The translations under genes and the position numbers were made by a program. Source: Anisakis pegreffii (lineage: Eukaryota; Nematoda; Chromadorea; Rhabditida; Anisakidae). Taken from it: 64,000 bases of DNA. Location of the stretch: contig JAPYMA010001607.1 of assembly GCA_035041965.1 (NCBI GenBank), forward strand, positions 1-64,000, read 5' to 3'. Positions within the stretch are counted from its first letter, which is position 1. Each line of letters begins with the position of its first letter. This document shows, piece by piece, positions 26,420 to 39,371 of the stretch. A model generated the notes under the pieces. That model worked only from the letters and a program-made list of their open reading frames with translations, was not told where the DNA came from and did not search any database.

Positions 26420-26933
26420 GTGGTTCTGTTGATGGGCTGTTTATCCCTACTGTTACAGCTGAGGTATTTGGGTGTTAGAATAGAAAACATAAGGGCCAAA
26501 AAGAAATTACCAGATTCGCTTATTTGACTGGAACAATTCGGGGATGAGCCACACTCTCAACACTGTTAACACTATTGGCAATGTAAATGCGCTGCAATGA
26601 ACACCGCCCGGTTGCGTTTGAATGTGGATGCGAAATTTCAAATTTTGCAAATTCACTTTGCACGTTCAGATAAGCGTTTTCGTTTCTTTTTAGTCGGCTT
26701 AAGCCGTATTTATGAAAGATTTTCGAAAGTTTTTGGTCGGGTCACATCTGTTTAGACGACGACAATCTTGTGGTCGCTGAAAACCTCCTGGAAGATAGTT
26801 GTGTTCGGTTGTGTTCAAATCGAACTGCAGCATTTTGTGAATTTGCACTTTTCATAGCGTGTTTGCAGATGTAAGCTAAATAGGCAGTTTTATGTGTTTG
26901 TGTGGATAAATTGATTCAGATAAAGGTGATTTC

Positions 26934-27063
26934 GTATTTTAGGTTGGTAAAATCAAAACGGCATTTCGTTCACATTTGCAGTCGAATGTGCTACTTAGTT
27001 AGAGCACAGCAAGAAATGTTCTCACGAACGAAATGCCGTTGTGATTTTACCAACCTGAAATAC
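26934..27063. repeat. Inverted repeat (38-bp arms, 54-nt spacer)
   Basis: Arm 26934-26971 (gtattttaggttggtaaaat...) pairs with 27026-27063 (...attttaccaacctgaaatac) with two mismatches. Within the spacer gtgct/agcac and acattt/aaatgt pair again, so most of the 130 bp could fold. It has the shape of a short MITE or a hairpin-forming regulatory RNA. It lies 255 bp upstream of the RING gene ATG. Confidence 0.85.
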
Positions 27064-27312
27064 AACATTACCCAAACAAACTGTGTTTTCCAATGGATAT
27101 TCGTTGAAATGAATCACGGATAATTTCATGAATAATGCGTTCGTCATGTTTTAGGCGAATGTTCATTGTTCTGAGATGATGAAATGCATCTTAGAGCATT
27201 AGATGCATCACAACAACGTTGTTGATAGTTACATTTCTGCTTTCTTTGAAATTATTCGTTGTATCTGACCACCAGTCGAAACATTATCGCACAATCAGCT
27301 GTACTGATTCGA

Positions 27313-27318
27313 TTTCAG
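27313..27318 (+). promoter_or_regulatory. Probable spliced-leader acceptor of the RING gene
   Basis: TTTCAG ends exactly at the base before the ATG at 27319. With no upstream exon in frame, this is best read as a trans-splice acceptor giving an mRNA with the leader directly joined to the start codon, which is common in nematodes. Confidence 0.6.
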
Positions 27319-30300
27319 ATGGCTCCAAATCACGACGATTCCACACCTCCACCAGGTCCAACAGCCGCAACTAGACGCAATCAACGAAACAACAATAACA
27401 ACAACAATCGTCGAGTCCGTAAAGTAAGCACTCTAGGTTCTCCGGCTCCCCTGTAGGTTCAGCGAATTACTTATCGAAATCGAATTCTCCAACTTAAATA
27501 CGTCGTTGATTCATAAAATTAATTTGTAAAATAAATGTTAACGGTTTTTATATATGGGTTGAAATTTCTTGACGGAAGGGTTTTGATTGAAGTGCTACTG
27601 ATTAATTTGTGATTCAGCGTTCTGTTATTTCAACGCCACCAACATCATCGGTTATGAACAGTCCATCGAAACGAGCTCGCCGTCAGCCCACTCAGAATAA
27701 TGGCTCGTCTCGCAGACGTCAACCAAGTGTTGCCAATAGAAACCGACACGGAATGCGTTTGCGATCGAATAGTCCCGATAGTGACGATGATATTTTCGAT
27801 GATCAAACAGAGTGCGTTCATACATTCTTCTTCTGAAACGACTATTTATCCCATTTGATTATTCCTACCGTTCACATTATTGCTATTGAAATGAGCAAAA
27901 TAATAGTCCTTTATTTCTGTGGTTGCTAAAAATCACTACTGAATTTAATTCAAGTGCACCAGTTACAAGCGTAAGACTTGGCGGCACACAACGTGGAGGA
28001 ATACGTCAGAATTCGATATCATCACTTGGTGTAGCGGCTAGACGGCAACGAGCCGGTAACCGGACACTCGGCACACCGAGTTTTCTGACGCATTCATCAC
28101 CCATTTCCAACAGCAACAACTCTGCACGATCTCAACACAGTGATGATACTAGTGATGGCTATCGAACCCCTACACCGGTGGGTGCTCAATCAATTGATTG
28201 CCCAATATTTTGGCCTATTTTTACCACTCTGTAATTATGAGCAATTTCGAATAAGACCTCAGATCTTGAATGTTTTTGACAAGTTTCATTTCTGTCACGT
28301 ATATCGGTGCGACGTGACTCTTAGCTGTTTGTTAGCTATTGTTGACTGAAACACAGCTATCTATTTCTCACTTTTCTTCCGTAATATCTGCTTGATGAAG
28401 CCATTCATCTTAGTTGAAGCACACCGTCATTGGAATTCCATCCATCCATGTATAATTTCAGACAGTAACATCAGAAAGTGATGGTAACTTTCTGGATGCG
28501 GCCTTCCTCGGCGGATTGCCTGCATCAAGGCCACGTGTACGACGTATTTCGTATCAATCGTCCCCAGAATGTACCCCTGAACCACCATCGGATAGAGATG
28601 AAAATCGTAACGATCATACATCTGATGCTGACGATAATAATAATGATTCGCCATTGATATCGTCACAGCGTCACCGAAGAGTTCTGAGTGGAAGTGCAAC
28701 AGCGAATCAACATAATGTGAGCAGAAATTTTTGTTATTATTAACACCGGGTTGTGTATGTTATTAGTGGGTTGTTTTGGTGCGGCGTTGCTTAAAAATAC
28801 AATAATAATGATGATCGTATATGGCAACCGTTTGCTGGAAATCTGCCTTTAGGCGTCACTTCGAGGAGGAGGTATTACGGCAATGCGTGTTCGATCGGCA
28901 ACATTGGGAGAGGATCATGATGATGTGAATGACGATGATGAGACTGAGAATTTATCGGTGATAGGCGGTAGACAGCGTCGTCGGAAACGTGTAGTGTCAC
29001 TTCAGTCAACCCCAGATGCTAGTCCAACTCGCACGAATGCAATCGCAAATCAAGGTGTGTCGATTTGAAATTGCTTGCGTCGTTTTTGTTTTTGTTTTAC
29101 AGCTCAGCATCGGAGCATTTCGGTAAAATGCGAACGCATTATTCTCAAATTGTACGCCTGGAATTTTGATCGCAATAAAAAGATCACTTTCTTAAAAAGT
29201 CGTTCTTGTTCGATAATCATTCAGCGTCAACATGAACAAGACAGCATATAAAGGAAAGGTCATTATGATGGATTGGAGTGTTATTATGTGATATGTTACA
29301 TTGAATTTTCATTTTTAATCTTATATATACTACTTTGAATTTTATACGTTAAGGACAAGTAAGTGGAGCATCACGTTCATCAAGTGTGGAAATATTGAAT
29401 GTCGATAATACTGTCGTGTTACCAGATACGCCACCTTCTTCGCGCAATGAACGACGTCGAACTACACGTCGTAACGGAAATCGTCGTCGTAGGGGTGCTG
29501 GTGCTGGTGGTGATGCTCTTTTAGATGGTGGCAATTCAACGATTTTGGTGCAAAGTGATGAGGAAGAAGGGCGAGATGGAAGCAGTTCTGATGAACATTT
29601 TCCAGAAACACCTCCGCTGCCTCGTTTGAGAACTGGACGATACAACAGACAAGGTGGAGCATTGCTAAGTCATTCACCTGATTTTAGAGAATGGCAGTCA
29701 GACATGGGATATGGTCTCACAGGAATAACATCATGGCATGAAAGTGCCAGTTCAAACCGAACGTTGAATAGATCACCATTGAGGAGTAGAATATTACCTG
29801 GTTCTCGAAACGTTTCAACAACAAATCGCTTGAACACCACAAATTCATCGACGAATCAAGATGCATCAAGAAGGAGAGCAAATGTTGTTTCAAGCAGACA
29901 CGCGAATTCATCGTCAACCAATGGCACTAGTGATGGCATTCATCGCATCAGTCAAACTGGTCTTGTGGCTTTGGGACATAACTACAGAACGTATAGGAAT
30001 CATGCACCGATACTTTTGAGTGATTCAACTGATGAAGAGGATCACGCTACGAATCAGGCGCGACGTGATTCTATCGAACTTCCTGTTGACGTAGGCGGAG
30101 TAGCGAATGCAAATGGACGGCGAGCTCGTGTGAATCGTTCGAATACTTCGCTGAACAAGTTGGTTTTACATTTGCTTTCATTTCTTGTTTTTGATCTGTT
30201 CAGTTGATGCGATTCACTTGTAGGAGATCTGAGTAAGCTTGCTGAATCGAGTGAGAGGAGGAAGACTAATCGCAAAAAGGCTTTGGACTTTAGAAAAAAA

Positions 30301-32446
30301 CAAAAATGAGAGAGGAGGTGAAGATTGTCGATGTTAATTGGAGAATTCTTCAGTGATGGTTTATTCGGCGACCAGCAGCAAAACACAGGAGCAGTTGGAC
30401 GAAGCAGTGGGACGGCGTTGGATTCAGATGTGGGCATATTATCGACGCGTGCAAATGCAACTGCTGCAGTAGCATCTAATCCGACGAGAAATCTGAATTT
30501 CAATTCATCGCATTACATACGTAATCAAGTTCTTAATGAGGTTTCACCACGGTCAGTGCGTTTGTTTCTCTTCTTCTGATACTTTGTCCCTTCTTTAGAT
30601 ATTCGCCGCACCAATCGATGAGCAAATATTTGAAACTGATGTCTGACTTCTCACCTCTGAAATTGAGAGTTTTAATGAAAAACTGAAACTGTATCTGTAG
30701 AATTTTTATGAAACTCATAAAAAAGAATCGAAAGGTTTTCACAGATGATGGTGGTATTCAGTTGTTTTTGTTATTTCATGCAAAGCGAGATGATTGTTTT
30801 GTTTTAGCACTCGTCATACCATTGAAGAGCTATTGGCTGATGATGAGGAGCCAGAATCTGGTGCTGATCGTGTTGACCAAAGAGGAGTTGATCGACACCC
30901 GACCTCGACAGATTTGCCAACTGGAAGATTACGTGCAGAACGGGCGATCCCTCGAACTTACGGAATGTTCAATCTGGCCAGACCGCAACGGGCCGTGGCG
31001 ATCCGAGCGGCCGAACTGGCTCGTCGTAATCGCAATCTAGGCACATCACTACTAGGATCGTTCATTCCGTCTTCTGAGCTGACGAATAACTATCGGAGAT
31101 TAGCACCAATGATGCGAAACGTTGAGTTGGCGTCCAGTTCATCGGATTCAGATTCGTCTGCGGGTGAGTAATGAACGAGGCGATGTTATTTGTTTGATTG
31201 AATGATATGGCGATTGACTGATTTGAAAATTGTTCACATTTAGTGCAAGGTTTTCTGCTGTGAACTCAAATTGATTCGAGTTGATGGTTAGTGAAAATGA
31301 GCAAAATGATTTGGATTGGAGAACAAGTGCATAGGAAAATTATGTTGGGTTTGAGAAGTGTTGTAAATGCCTTTGGTTGTGGCCGTAATTGTGTTAACGC
31401 ATTGCAGATAGTAACCATAATGCGGTTTTGCTGGATGGTGATATACAAATTTTCGGAGACGAACATCCAACTGAATCTGGTGCGGCTGCAGCCCGACGTC
31501 GTCAAGAAATGGACGATTATCTGTTAGCGTTGAGAATTGCGGCCGAAATCGACGATGATATTCCATCAAGTGAGTGGTCTATTTGGATGATTTGTTGTGG
31601 AATGCGTTTGTTCGTTTTTGAGTATTTGACATTTATGGAAATTTGAAGATATAATATGAGCGTTGAATAATTTGATAGCGTTAACTAAGTGCTGAATGCG
31701 AATGAAAAACCTTCATGAAAAATGAGAAACTGGTACATTTAGAAATTGTGAGGAATGGATATGTGAGATTTGCGTTAAGGATGTCGAAGACTGCTTGTGC
31801 TATAGGCCGTTTTCGGCTAGAATTCCGGCGTATTTGTGTTAGAACTGAATTACAGTAAACGATTCGCGCTTGTTGATCAAGCGACGAATGGAGCAGTGAG
31901 TACGGTGAATTTACGTTCAATGTGAATTTGATTTGTTTATTAAGGTAGTAGTCAGGCAGCGGATCGTCATAATTCCACAACATCACGCACTCGTAACAGT
32001 CGACGTGCTTCCAACGCTGGTGGCACTCCTCGTCGATCAGGAGAGCAGTTCCGTAATCAACGACCCCTGGCACCGGGCGAGCACTGTGTGATTTGTTACG
32101 AAGAAGCGCCAGATGAACCGGTGGGATGTCTACGCTGCAGACAATTAATTGGATGTAGACGTTGTATTCTCAAATGGAGACGTACTAATAATATCTCCGA
32201 ACTTAATAGGTTCATCTTTATTTCTTCATTGTTCATTCATTTAGTGGTTTATATTCTAGTGAATGACGCAGGTGCTCTCATATGAAAATAAGTTTGTTTT
32301 TTGAAGTTGTGAATATATCTTATTGCAGGCGATCACCATTGTCAATGGGATGTTCATCAGTGAATCATCGCAAGTGCCCACTGTGTCGTGCAGAATGGTA
32401 CGTCGAGCCAGAAATAGCGCCTTGGGATGAACTTCGTACCGACTGA
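27319..32446 (+). CDS. Large disordered protein with C-terminal all-cysteine RING, 11 exons
   Basis: Exons: 27319-27423, 27618-27811, 27955-28177, 28462-28716, 28853-29054, 29354-30158, 30354-30551, 30808-31163, 31408-31569, 31945-32209, 32329-32446. All phases close, giving 960 residues. Residues 1 to about 870 are low-complexity: Arg-rich (RRNQRNNNNNNNRRVRK near the start), Ser/Asn-rich and many acidic D/E clusters (DSDDDIFDD, DHDDVNDDDETEN), so probably disordered and possibly nuclear. Residues 881-941 form a zinc-binding cross-brace made of four C-x2-C pairs (CVIC, CLRC, CRRC, CPLC) with ILKW and RAEW. The usual RING histidine is absent, as in C4C4 RINGs such as CNOT4. E3 ubiquitin ligase activity is the likely role, by inference only. 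The C-terminus ends EPEIAPWDELRTD. I cannot name an orthologue. Confidence 0.85.
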
Positions 32447-35400
32447 AGCAGTGCGTTCTTCGCATGTTCTGGTTTTGATGTACTTTTATTCGTTTGCAGC
32501 ACTTGTCTTGTTTGACTTGGTTATTTATTCATTTGACTGTTATTTTTATGATCGAATCATTATAGTTTCCGTTTTTAATATGATCACAATTATGAATGAT
32601 TTTGAACGAAGTTGCCTATTCGCTCATCACTGCCACCAATTGTAATTGTGTTGTGTTGATGCGTCTTATGATGGGATCGGATATACTGAAGTGATGTTCG
32701 TATTACGGTCATTATTATTAGAGTTATGAATCAAGTCGTTATCATCGTTTTGCTTATTGAAGTGTACTGATAACCTCATTTCGTGTCGTCATCGACTCGA
32801 TATTGTTCTGATTTGATTTTTGCCAAATTTTAAGTTTTCATCAATTCGTTTCGTTACGTCTCAAATTGTAATTTTTTTTTGATATCGTATTGTTTATGTT
32901 CGTTTGATGTTCACAATCGTGCAATAATGCAGTGATCACTGTAATCGTTACTGTGCTCATTTTATGTTTTTTCCTCGTTCCACGCTCTTACCTACTAATA
33001 CTGTATTTTGACCTCACTCAGTCAACTTTGAATCGAATAAACTTCAGCTGCCGTCAAACATTCCAATTATTGGTCTTTATGGAATATTGTTATCAGTTCG
33101 ACTTTCTGTCTTATCATCGAACTTTTCATGCATTGTTTCAGTTATTTATTTGCTTGCACGGTACGTTTTCCATATTGAACCCACTTTCTTCATATAATGT
33201 TCACTGGAATTCTACTGCTCATTTTTATGAATTTCTCTTCATTGTAATCATTTGCTTTGAGGATTCCTTGCAAGTTCGAAGGATTCTTGTCATCCCGTCG
33301 ATTAGTTTATCAACTCTCGAGTGTTGATATAGTATTTTATTAGGATTTCTCATTCCATTCGCTTTGTTCATTGGTCATTCTGGTCTGGAATCGTCGTCAT
33401 TTCTATCGTAATTTATGAGGTTTCTTATTTGAACCAACGAAAACAGTAACTGACCCATTGGTGTATCAGGCGCGTGGTCAGCTGTACAAATCTGTTTTTT
33501 ATTCAATTTGTGATTATGGCTGTATTCTTTTAATTGTTGTCGGTTCATGCGTTCAAAAAGTTCAATGTCTGCAATGTTTTGGTCCTCAATTGTAATAACT
33601 GCCGTATTACTATGTGTGGATGTTATTGTGGTTCTAATTGACTGTTAGCGTGTACGTATCGAATTAGCAATCTGTTGGATTTCGCAATTTCATTATTCAT
33701 TGCTATTCGTCAAAAGCATGTCGTAATCTATACGGATGGAATCGGGTAGTCGCAATTGCTGTAAAATGAACTTTAAATAGTCTTGAGGAGGCATGTATGC
33801 CTCATTGGTTAGTAGATTCCTACTATTTCTCTGTGTACATTCACTGTTCCATGACTGAACACATTTCTTGCCGAAGAGTTGTTAAGAATGCTTCAAAAAT
33901 CTATGTTCGTTCCTCTTTAACGATATCATTTTGATGTGTTTTCTGAAAGTTTAAGTAATCACTCTGGATGACTTTTATTGAGGTCTGCCTTTTTAATTTG
34001 AAACAATTTCTTGTTTGTTGAGAAAAAACCTCACAAAGCTAGGCTGAAAATTTTCTGTTCTAATTCGTTTCACCTATTATTATTATTGTGTATGACATTC
34101 GTTTCCAATGCAAATCATGTCGTATCAATGTATGCGATTTATTCGTCTATTTTTATTCTATGGAAACATTTTTATTTCCTGTTGTATGTTTCATTTTTGA
34201 ATGCGTTTCAAAGTTTATTTCTTCAGTTCAGTTTTCATTTGGTTTTTACTCGTTTCTTTCCTTGTCGTCATCTATGTATCGGTTCAATAAAAATCATTTG
34301 GTTATAAAGTGGTGGTGAAACAGGGCGATTGTCCACTGTCTACAACTGAATGAAATGAAGCACGTCGAACGGATATCATGCAAAGGGAGATAGATAGGTG
34401 ATCATCATCTTGTTTTTTTCGATGAACTCTCTGAACGAAACAAGATTTGAATGTATTGCATAAATTCAAGTTTTTTGGATATACGTACATTATAGTTCCA
34501 GTGGTAGGTAATACGAGTGGTATGGTTAGCAGAACGAGATGCATTTACAATATATGAATATATTGCGAATACCACAATCGAATTGCAGTAGTAAATTGCG
34601 GAGCTGGAAAGCTGATCCATTATTCAATTTAGCGGTTACCTTTACGTAATTGGTATCTCCTCTTCATCCATCCATCGCACTGGTTCACATAGAACACGAT
34701 CTTACGCAGTATCATTTTATTATTTGTTCTCAGTCCCAGTTGCATCTGTTTCAGAATCAGGCTAACTTCCAGGGTTGCGGGCCTGGAATGCCGCGGAATG
34801 TAAGTCATTGCTTATCATCGCCCGAACTCATCATGCATTCAGATGCAGGTTTGAATCAACCCTTACTGAGACTAAAGGTTGTTCGTACTTGGTGCTTCGA
34901 TATGTACGATGCGTTCAATGGAGAGTGGGTTGCTCACTGTGAAGGACAGACAATAAAAGATATCGCGCTTGTTGAGTTCATTTCAAATTTAAGATATTGT
35001 GAAATGCTTCATTTTCCATTTGAATTAGTAAGCAACTAGTGCCATGTTTGTAACAAAAGGTTAACAAAAGGCACAACAAGAAATAATACGATGATACTCA
35101 AGGTTAGGATGTTATGCTATTTTCAAGAGAACATCTTTTTGAATCACTTTTTCGTTTAAAATCATCGTTTTGAATGATTTTTAAAACAATGTTCCTGAGA
35201 ATGGTATACTGTCAAAACGTTGAACATCATCATAATGTAAGTTACTGTGCGTGTAGAATTTTATCAATTATTTAACATTGGTGGTTCAATTTGTCTATTT
35301 ACGTTATGCGCCTTATAAATGAGAAAGACTTCCAGAAATTTTTTCTAGCTGATAAGTTAAAACATGATTGAGATTATATGATGAGAAAGACGATAATCAT

Positions 35401-37146
35401 GGTAGTAAGTCACCGACGATCCAATCAAACGAATCAAATGAGCCAAATGAGATGATCGTTTTGACAAATAAGATCTGAAAGCAATACACTTACTTGCGAC
35501 ACTGGGTATATGTACTCTTAATAATGTAGAGTTGGAATTGAATAACCTCCGGGCACAACGTACAAAGCAATGTGATCAATGGTGAACGATTGTAAACTAT
35601 CTCGGAGATTACTGAAGAAGGAAACCCGCAGGGCTTCAAAAATACATATGCGCAATCGTTGTTGATCCCACAAATTGCACCTTTTCCAGTCTATCGTTAA
35701 GAGATCGACAATGATACATATTCCCGCATGATCAAGAGGGATTTTGCATATTTCCAAGTTTCACAGACTCATTCTTCAACTCAGCGCTTCATTGTGATTG
35801 TTGATTTTAGTGAAAGTGGTTGAATTTTTTTGGGTGAGTTGTCGATTTGTGAATTTGGCCTTGAACATCTCGTTGGCAAATGAAAAATTTGAGAATTCAA
35901 TGTTGATCGTGAATGAGATCGATAGATGCATGCTTGAAGAATAAGTAATAAAACTGCGAAGGATGCGTTTATCTTGATGGAGTTTTTACTTTCCTAATTG
36001 TAAGTAAAATTTTGGCATTCTCGAGCAAACACAATGAAGGGATCCATATCAGTTTAATGGTAATAATTGAACGCGATTTAATGACCGTTTATCCTTCAAT
36101 AGGTCAGATCAGTATGAACCAATAACCAATCGATAAGATATACAATATTGATATCGCTGATCCATCCGTTTTTGTGTTTCTTTCATTATTATGTTTCATT
36201 ACTAAATGTATCATTATGACTTGATGATATTCCAATACATATATCGTTTTCACTGTACTGGTCGTCACTGAAACGTACGCGTTTCACTGTATATACAATA
36301 AGTCGATAGGAATGACAAATTTGGAGCAACGCGCGGAATGCGTTGTACAATAATGTGATAGTTATGTGCCATTTCATCTCTCGTCGTTTCCTTCCAGCGA
36401 GAATACCTTCTGCTTTTGTACATTTTGTCTCTGATAGAGTTCTCACTCTTGATATCAGCAGTTTTGTCTTCCTTTTCACCAATCAAAATTCATCGGTCTC
36501 TGCTTGATTTTATGAGTTAAGATAATGATTTTTCCATCCGTCAGTCAATATTTGGATTAGTTTGTTGCATCTTATATATTGGAAATAAGACTTTATTGGG
36601 TGCATTGTAGGAATTTTGTTATTATTGTTATTAGAATTGCAGAGCTGGTTACACTTGTATTCTCATTATTTATCTGAACTTCTTCACAATGAGTGATGCG
36701 AATCTTATTTCAAATGTCCACAGAATGTTAATAGTTATATAATTGATTAAATGTTCTTTTCGAGCAGATTCAGCAGTATTGTTCACTGAATTTCTTATTT
36801 CACATTTGCTACCGAGACGGCAATTTAAACATTGTAGCCTTCATAAACATAGTATATTTCAGCTTCTTAACTCATTTCCTAAGAAGAGTTCTTCAGAGGC
36901 GCTTGAGATTGTTTTAGTACACTATCATTCGAAATCCTGCAAACTAGTGAAGCATTGCCTAGCTGTTATTGAGCAGTTGATCAAACTCGTTCTCTTCGAT
37001 TACGAGTCCTTCATCCATGCTTGTCTTGTATTGTTTCGATTCGAGAACGATTCCACCGAATGAAATTAGATGACGGGGAATTGACTAGGATTTCTTGAAG
37101 GATTTAATTGGAATTGGAGAGTGATCGAAGCGATCCTAAGAGCAAA
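32447..37146. other. Long intergenic stretch between the RING and EB1 genes
   Basis: About 4.7 kb. The first part (32.5-34.3 kb) is T-rich on the plus strand, and its long hydrophobic open frames (for example 32932-33327) look fortuitous. Possible coding fragments lie at 34759-35036 (plus), 35757-35518 (minus) and 36486-36265 (minus), but I could not join them through splice sites. No RNA gene or clear repeat seen. Confidence 0.45.
34759..35039 (+). CDS. Candidate coding segment, unknown
   Basis: After a ctgtttcag acceptor the plus strand is open for about 90 codons. It includes NQANFQGCGPGMPRN, LLRLKVVRTWCFDMYDAFN, GEWVAHCEGQTIKDIALVEF and a stop after FELVSN. The composition looks protein-like. 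However, an apparent intron inside (gtaagt at 34800 to ttcag at 34843) would break the frame, so it must be read through or the segment is not coding. No start or upstream exon identified. Confidence 0.25.
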
Positions 37147-39371
37147 ATGGTTCAGAACGTGTTTGCGACATCAGCAAATTCGGATAATTGTTCACGACAT
37201 GATCTGCTGGCATTCGTGAACGATTGCCTTCAGGTTTGTTTCAACTATTTGCTATTGACCAGCGAAAAAAACTGAATGTTTGAAGAAACATCTCAAAGGC
37301 TGTGCATCTTTCGGATAGTTCTTTAGGGCGTCCAATCGTAATACTGACGAATCAATCTAGACAAATAATAATTGTGTACAACGCGTAGTCTTTATGAATT
37401 ATTATGTTCACTCCAACATGACCACAAGAAATTCACGGCCTTTGAAAAAATTTCAGGCAAATTTCTCTCGGATTGAAGAGATGTCAACGGGTGCAGCGTA
37501 TTGCCAACTAACAGATTTCCTGTTCCGTGGAAAAATTCCTTTGAGAAAAGTGAAGTGGAATTCGAAAAGCGAACTCGACTGGATCTCGAATTGGCGTCTT
37601 CTGCAAACATCATGGAAAGAGCTTGGAGTGGAGAAGGTGCTCATCATACTTCTCATAAAGCCCAGCATACTTCTCTCAACAAAAATCACTCATTCAAAAC
37701 AATTTCTGTATGAAAACTTTCGAATGAATGATAAAATACTATTGCAGTTATTGAGGGATTCCACCCAGAGAGATTCCTAGTTGTTCAGAACGGCTCTCAC
37801 TAGTCAATCATTCGGCAGTTTCATCGTCATCATCCTGTTGTTTTAATTGTAGTTTTCGAATTATCGACGATTCGGAGAGGATTACATGAGTGAACGAGAG
37901 GACCATTCAAAAAATTATTTCATATGAATGACGTGCAACACGTTATTCCAGTTGAATTTTTAGGCCGTACCAGTGGAACGCTTAATAAAAGGGAAGTTCC
38001 AAGACAATTTTGAATTTCTGCAATGGTTCAAAAAGTTTTTCGATGCCAACTGTACAGGAAATCCTTACCATCCAATATCAGCAAGGAACGGCGAAGTAAG
38101 TAGTAAGCAGTGTAATGCGCTCTAACGAAATTACAGTGTCAATTCCATGGATAATATGAATTGAGCTCATAAATGTGCTCAATTGAGTTACTTCGGAAGC
38201 TTTAATGAACTCGACTGTTCCTCTTTCATAGCAGTTGACTTTGATTGATGCTTGAAATTGGGATTTTCCACGAAATCTCAACTTATGAAAGCCGAGATCA
38301 TGATAATCAGTAACTTTTCAATCATGTCTCAATCAATCTCGATCCTTACGCCTAATCATTGGTCGTTTTGCAGCCGTTGCCTGCTACTGTATCAACTGGA
38401 CCAACGAGACCAGTCCGAATGCCTGTGAAAAAAGGTTCGCTCTAGTTTATCGCTCTTCGCTCTGGTTTATCCCTCAACTTATGTTCAACCTACAGCATCC
38501 GAGAAGATGCATTGACTATTATGAGTTTACTTATGTTTTCCCTTCCAGCAAATCCAACCAATGGAGTGCATACTACCGGTACACGAGCGCCAGCTGCCAC
38601 TACTTCACGAGCTGTTAATAGAGCAACTAATGGGACTTCATCTTCACACGCCGTAACCTCAGATTTGAGTGCTGCTCTTAATGCGTTACAGATTGAACGG
38701 GAACACGGCCGAGAACTTCAAACTCAGGTTTTGCTTAGAGCGTTGTGTAGATTCTGTGAATGTACTGAGCGATATGACTGCACAAGTTTAATCTTTTGAT
38801 CGACATTAGCAAATTTTCTGCAAAATTATTGCTTTTTAATGCCAACACATTATAATTCAGTACATGATTGCGAATATTTCATTGTTGATATTATCGGATT
38901 GCGATTGATTAAGATAGACTCTTTCAGCTGGAGGAAGCTTCAACAGCTATAGAATCAATCGAAAAGGAACGTAACTTTTATTTCTTGAAATTGCAAAAGA
39001 TTGAAACGTATTGTCAGAATGCTGGCGAAAATGCGGAAGTGCCAACGAAACCGATCTTCGATGTATTGTACGAAGTTGAGGTGAGAGATGGTCACAAACT
39101 GATGATTGAGCATTTAAAATCCGTTTGCAATTTTCACGAAGGAAGAATTTTCAGCAATCGTTTCTTCGAAAACATCATATTGAATTTTTGTGTTCGATTG
39201 TAGGAAGGCTTTGCTGCTCCGGACGACATTGAAACGAATGGTGTCGACGAAGAAGCTGAAGAGAATCCGAATGTAACCGTTACAAAAACAACACAACCGC
39301 ATGACGATTGGCAAGAAGAAGAAGCAATTCCGAACGCCAGAATGAACGGCGACGAATCGTTAACGTTTTAA
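37147..39371 (+). CDS. MAPRE1: Microtubule plus-end-binding protein EB1 (MAPRE family), 7 exons
   Basis: Exons: 37147-37233, 37457-37636, 37964-38095, 38374-38434, 38549-38727, 38928-39080, 39204-39371. They are in phase and give 319 residues; human EB1 has 268. EB proteins track growing microtubule ends. The calponin-homology domain (about 3-122) is clear: [79 protein letters not shown] and FFDAN. A Ser/Thr/Ala/Pro linker (about 134-195) leads to the EB-homology coiled coil with [13 protein letters not shown] (FYF at 230-232). The acidic tail is longer than in vertebrates and ends in LTF, lacking the EEY/F that recruits CAP-Gly proteins. The symbol follows the vertebrate family; the exact nematode orthologue is not resolved. 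Confidence 0.95.

Larger units (their letters stand above)
26420..27318. other. Intergenic region with a fold-back, upstream of the RING gene
   Basis: AT-rich, no supported coding frame. It contains the inverted repeat at 26934-27063 and, at its right end, the RING gene's 5' flank with a trans-splice acceptor abutting the ATG. Confidence 0.55.

Noticed and set aside
29349..30503. Several antisense frames across RING gene exons 6-7
   Set aside because: They mirror the biased Arg/Ser/Asp codons of the real plus-strand exons, whose phases close perfectly over 11 exons.
32932..33327. 131-codon plus-strand frame with hydrophobic product
   Set aside because: The region is strongly T-rich on this strand, which alone yields Phe/Leu/Ile/Ser-rich frames. 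There is no signal-peptide pattern at its start, no splice support and no recognisable transmembrane family.
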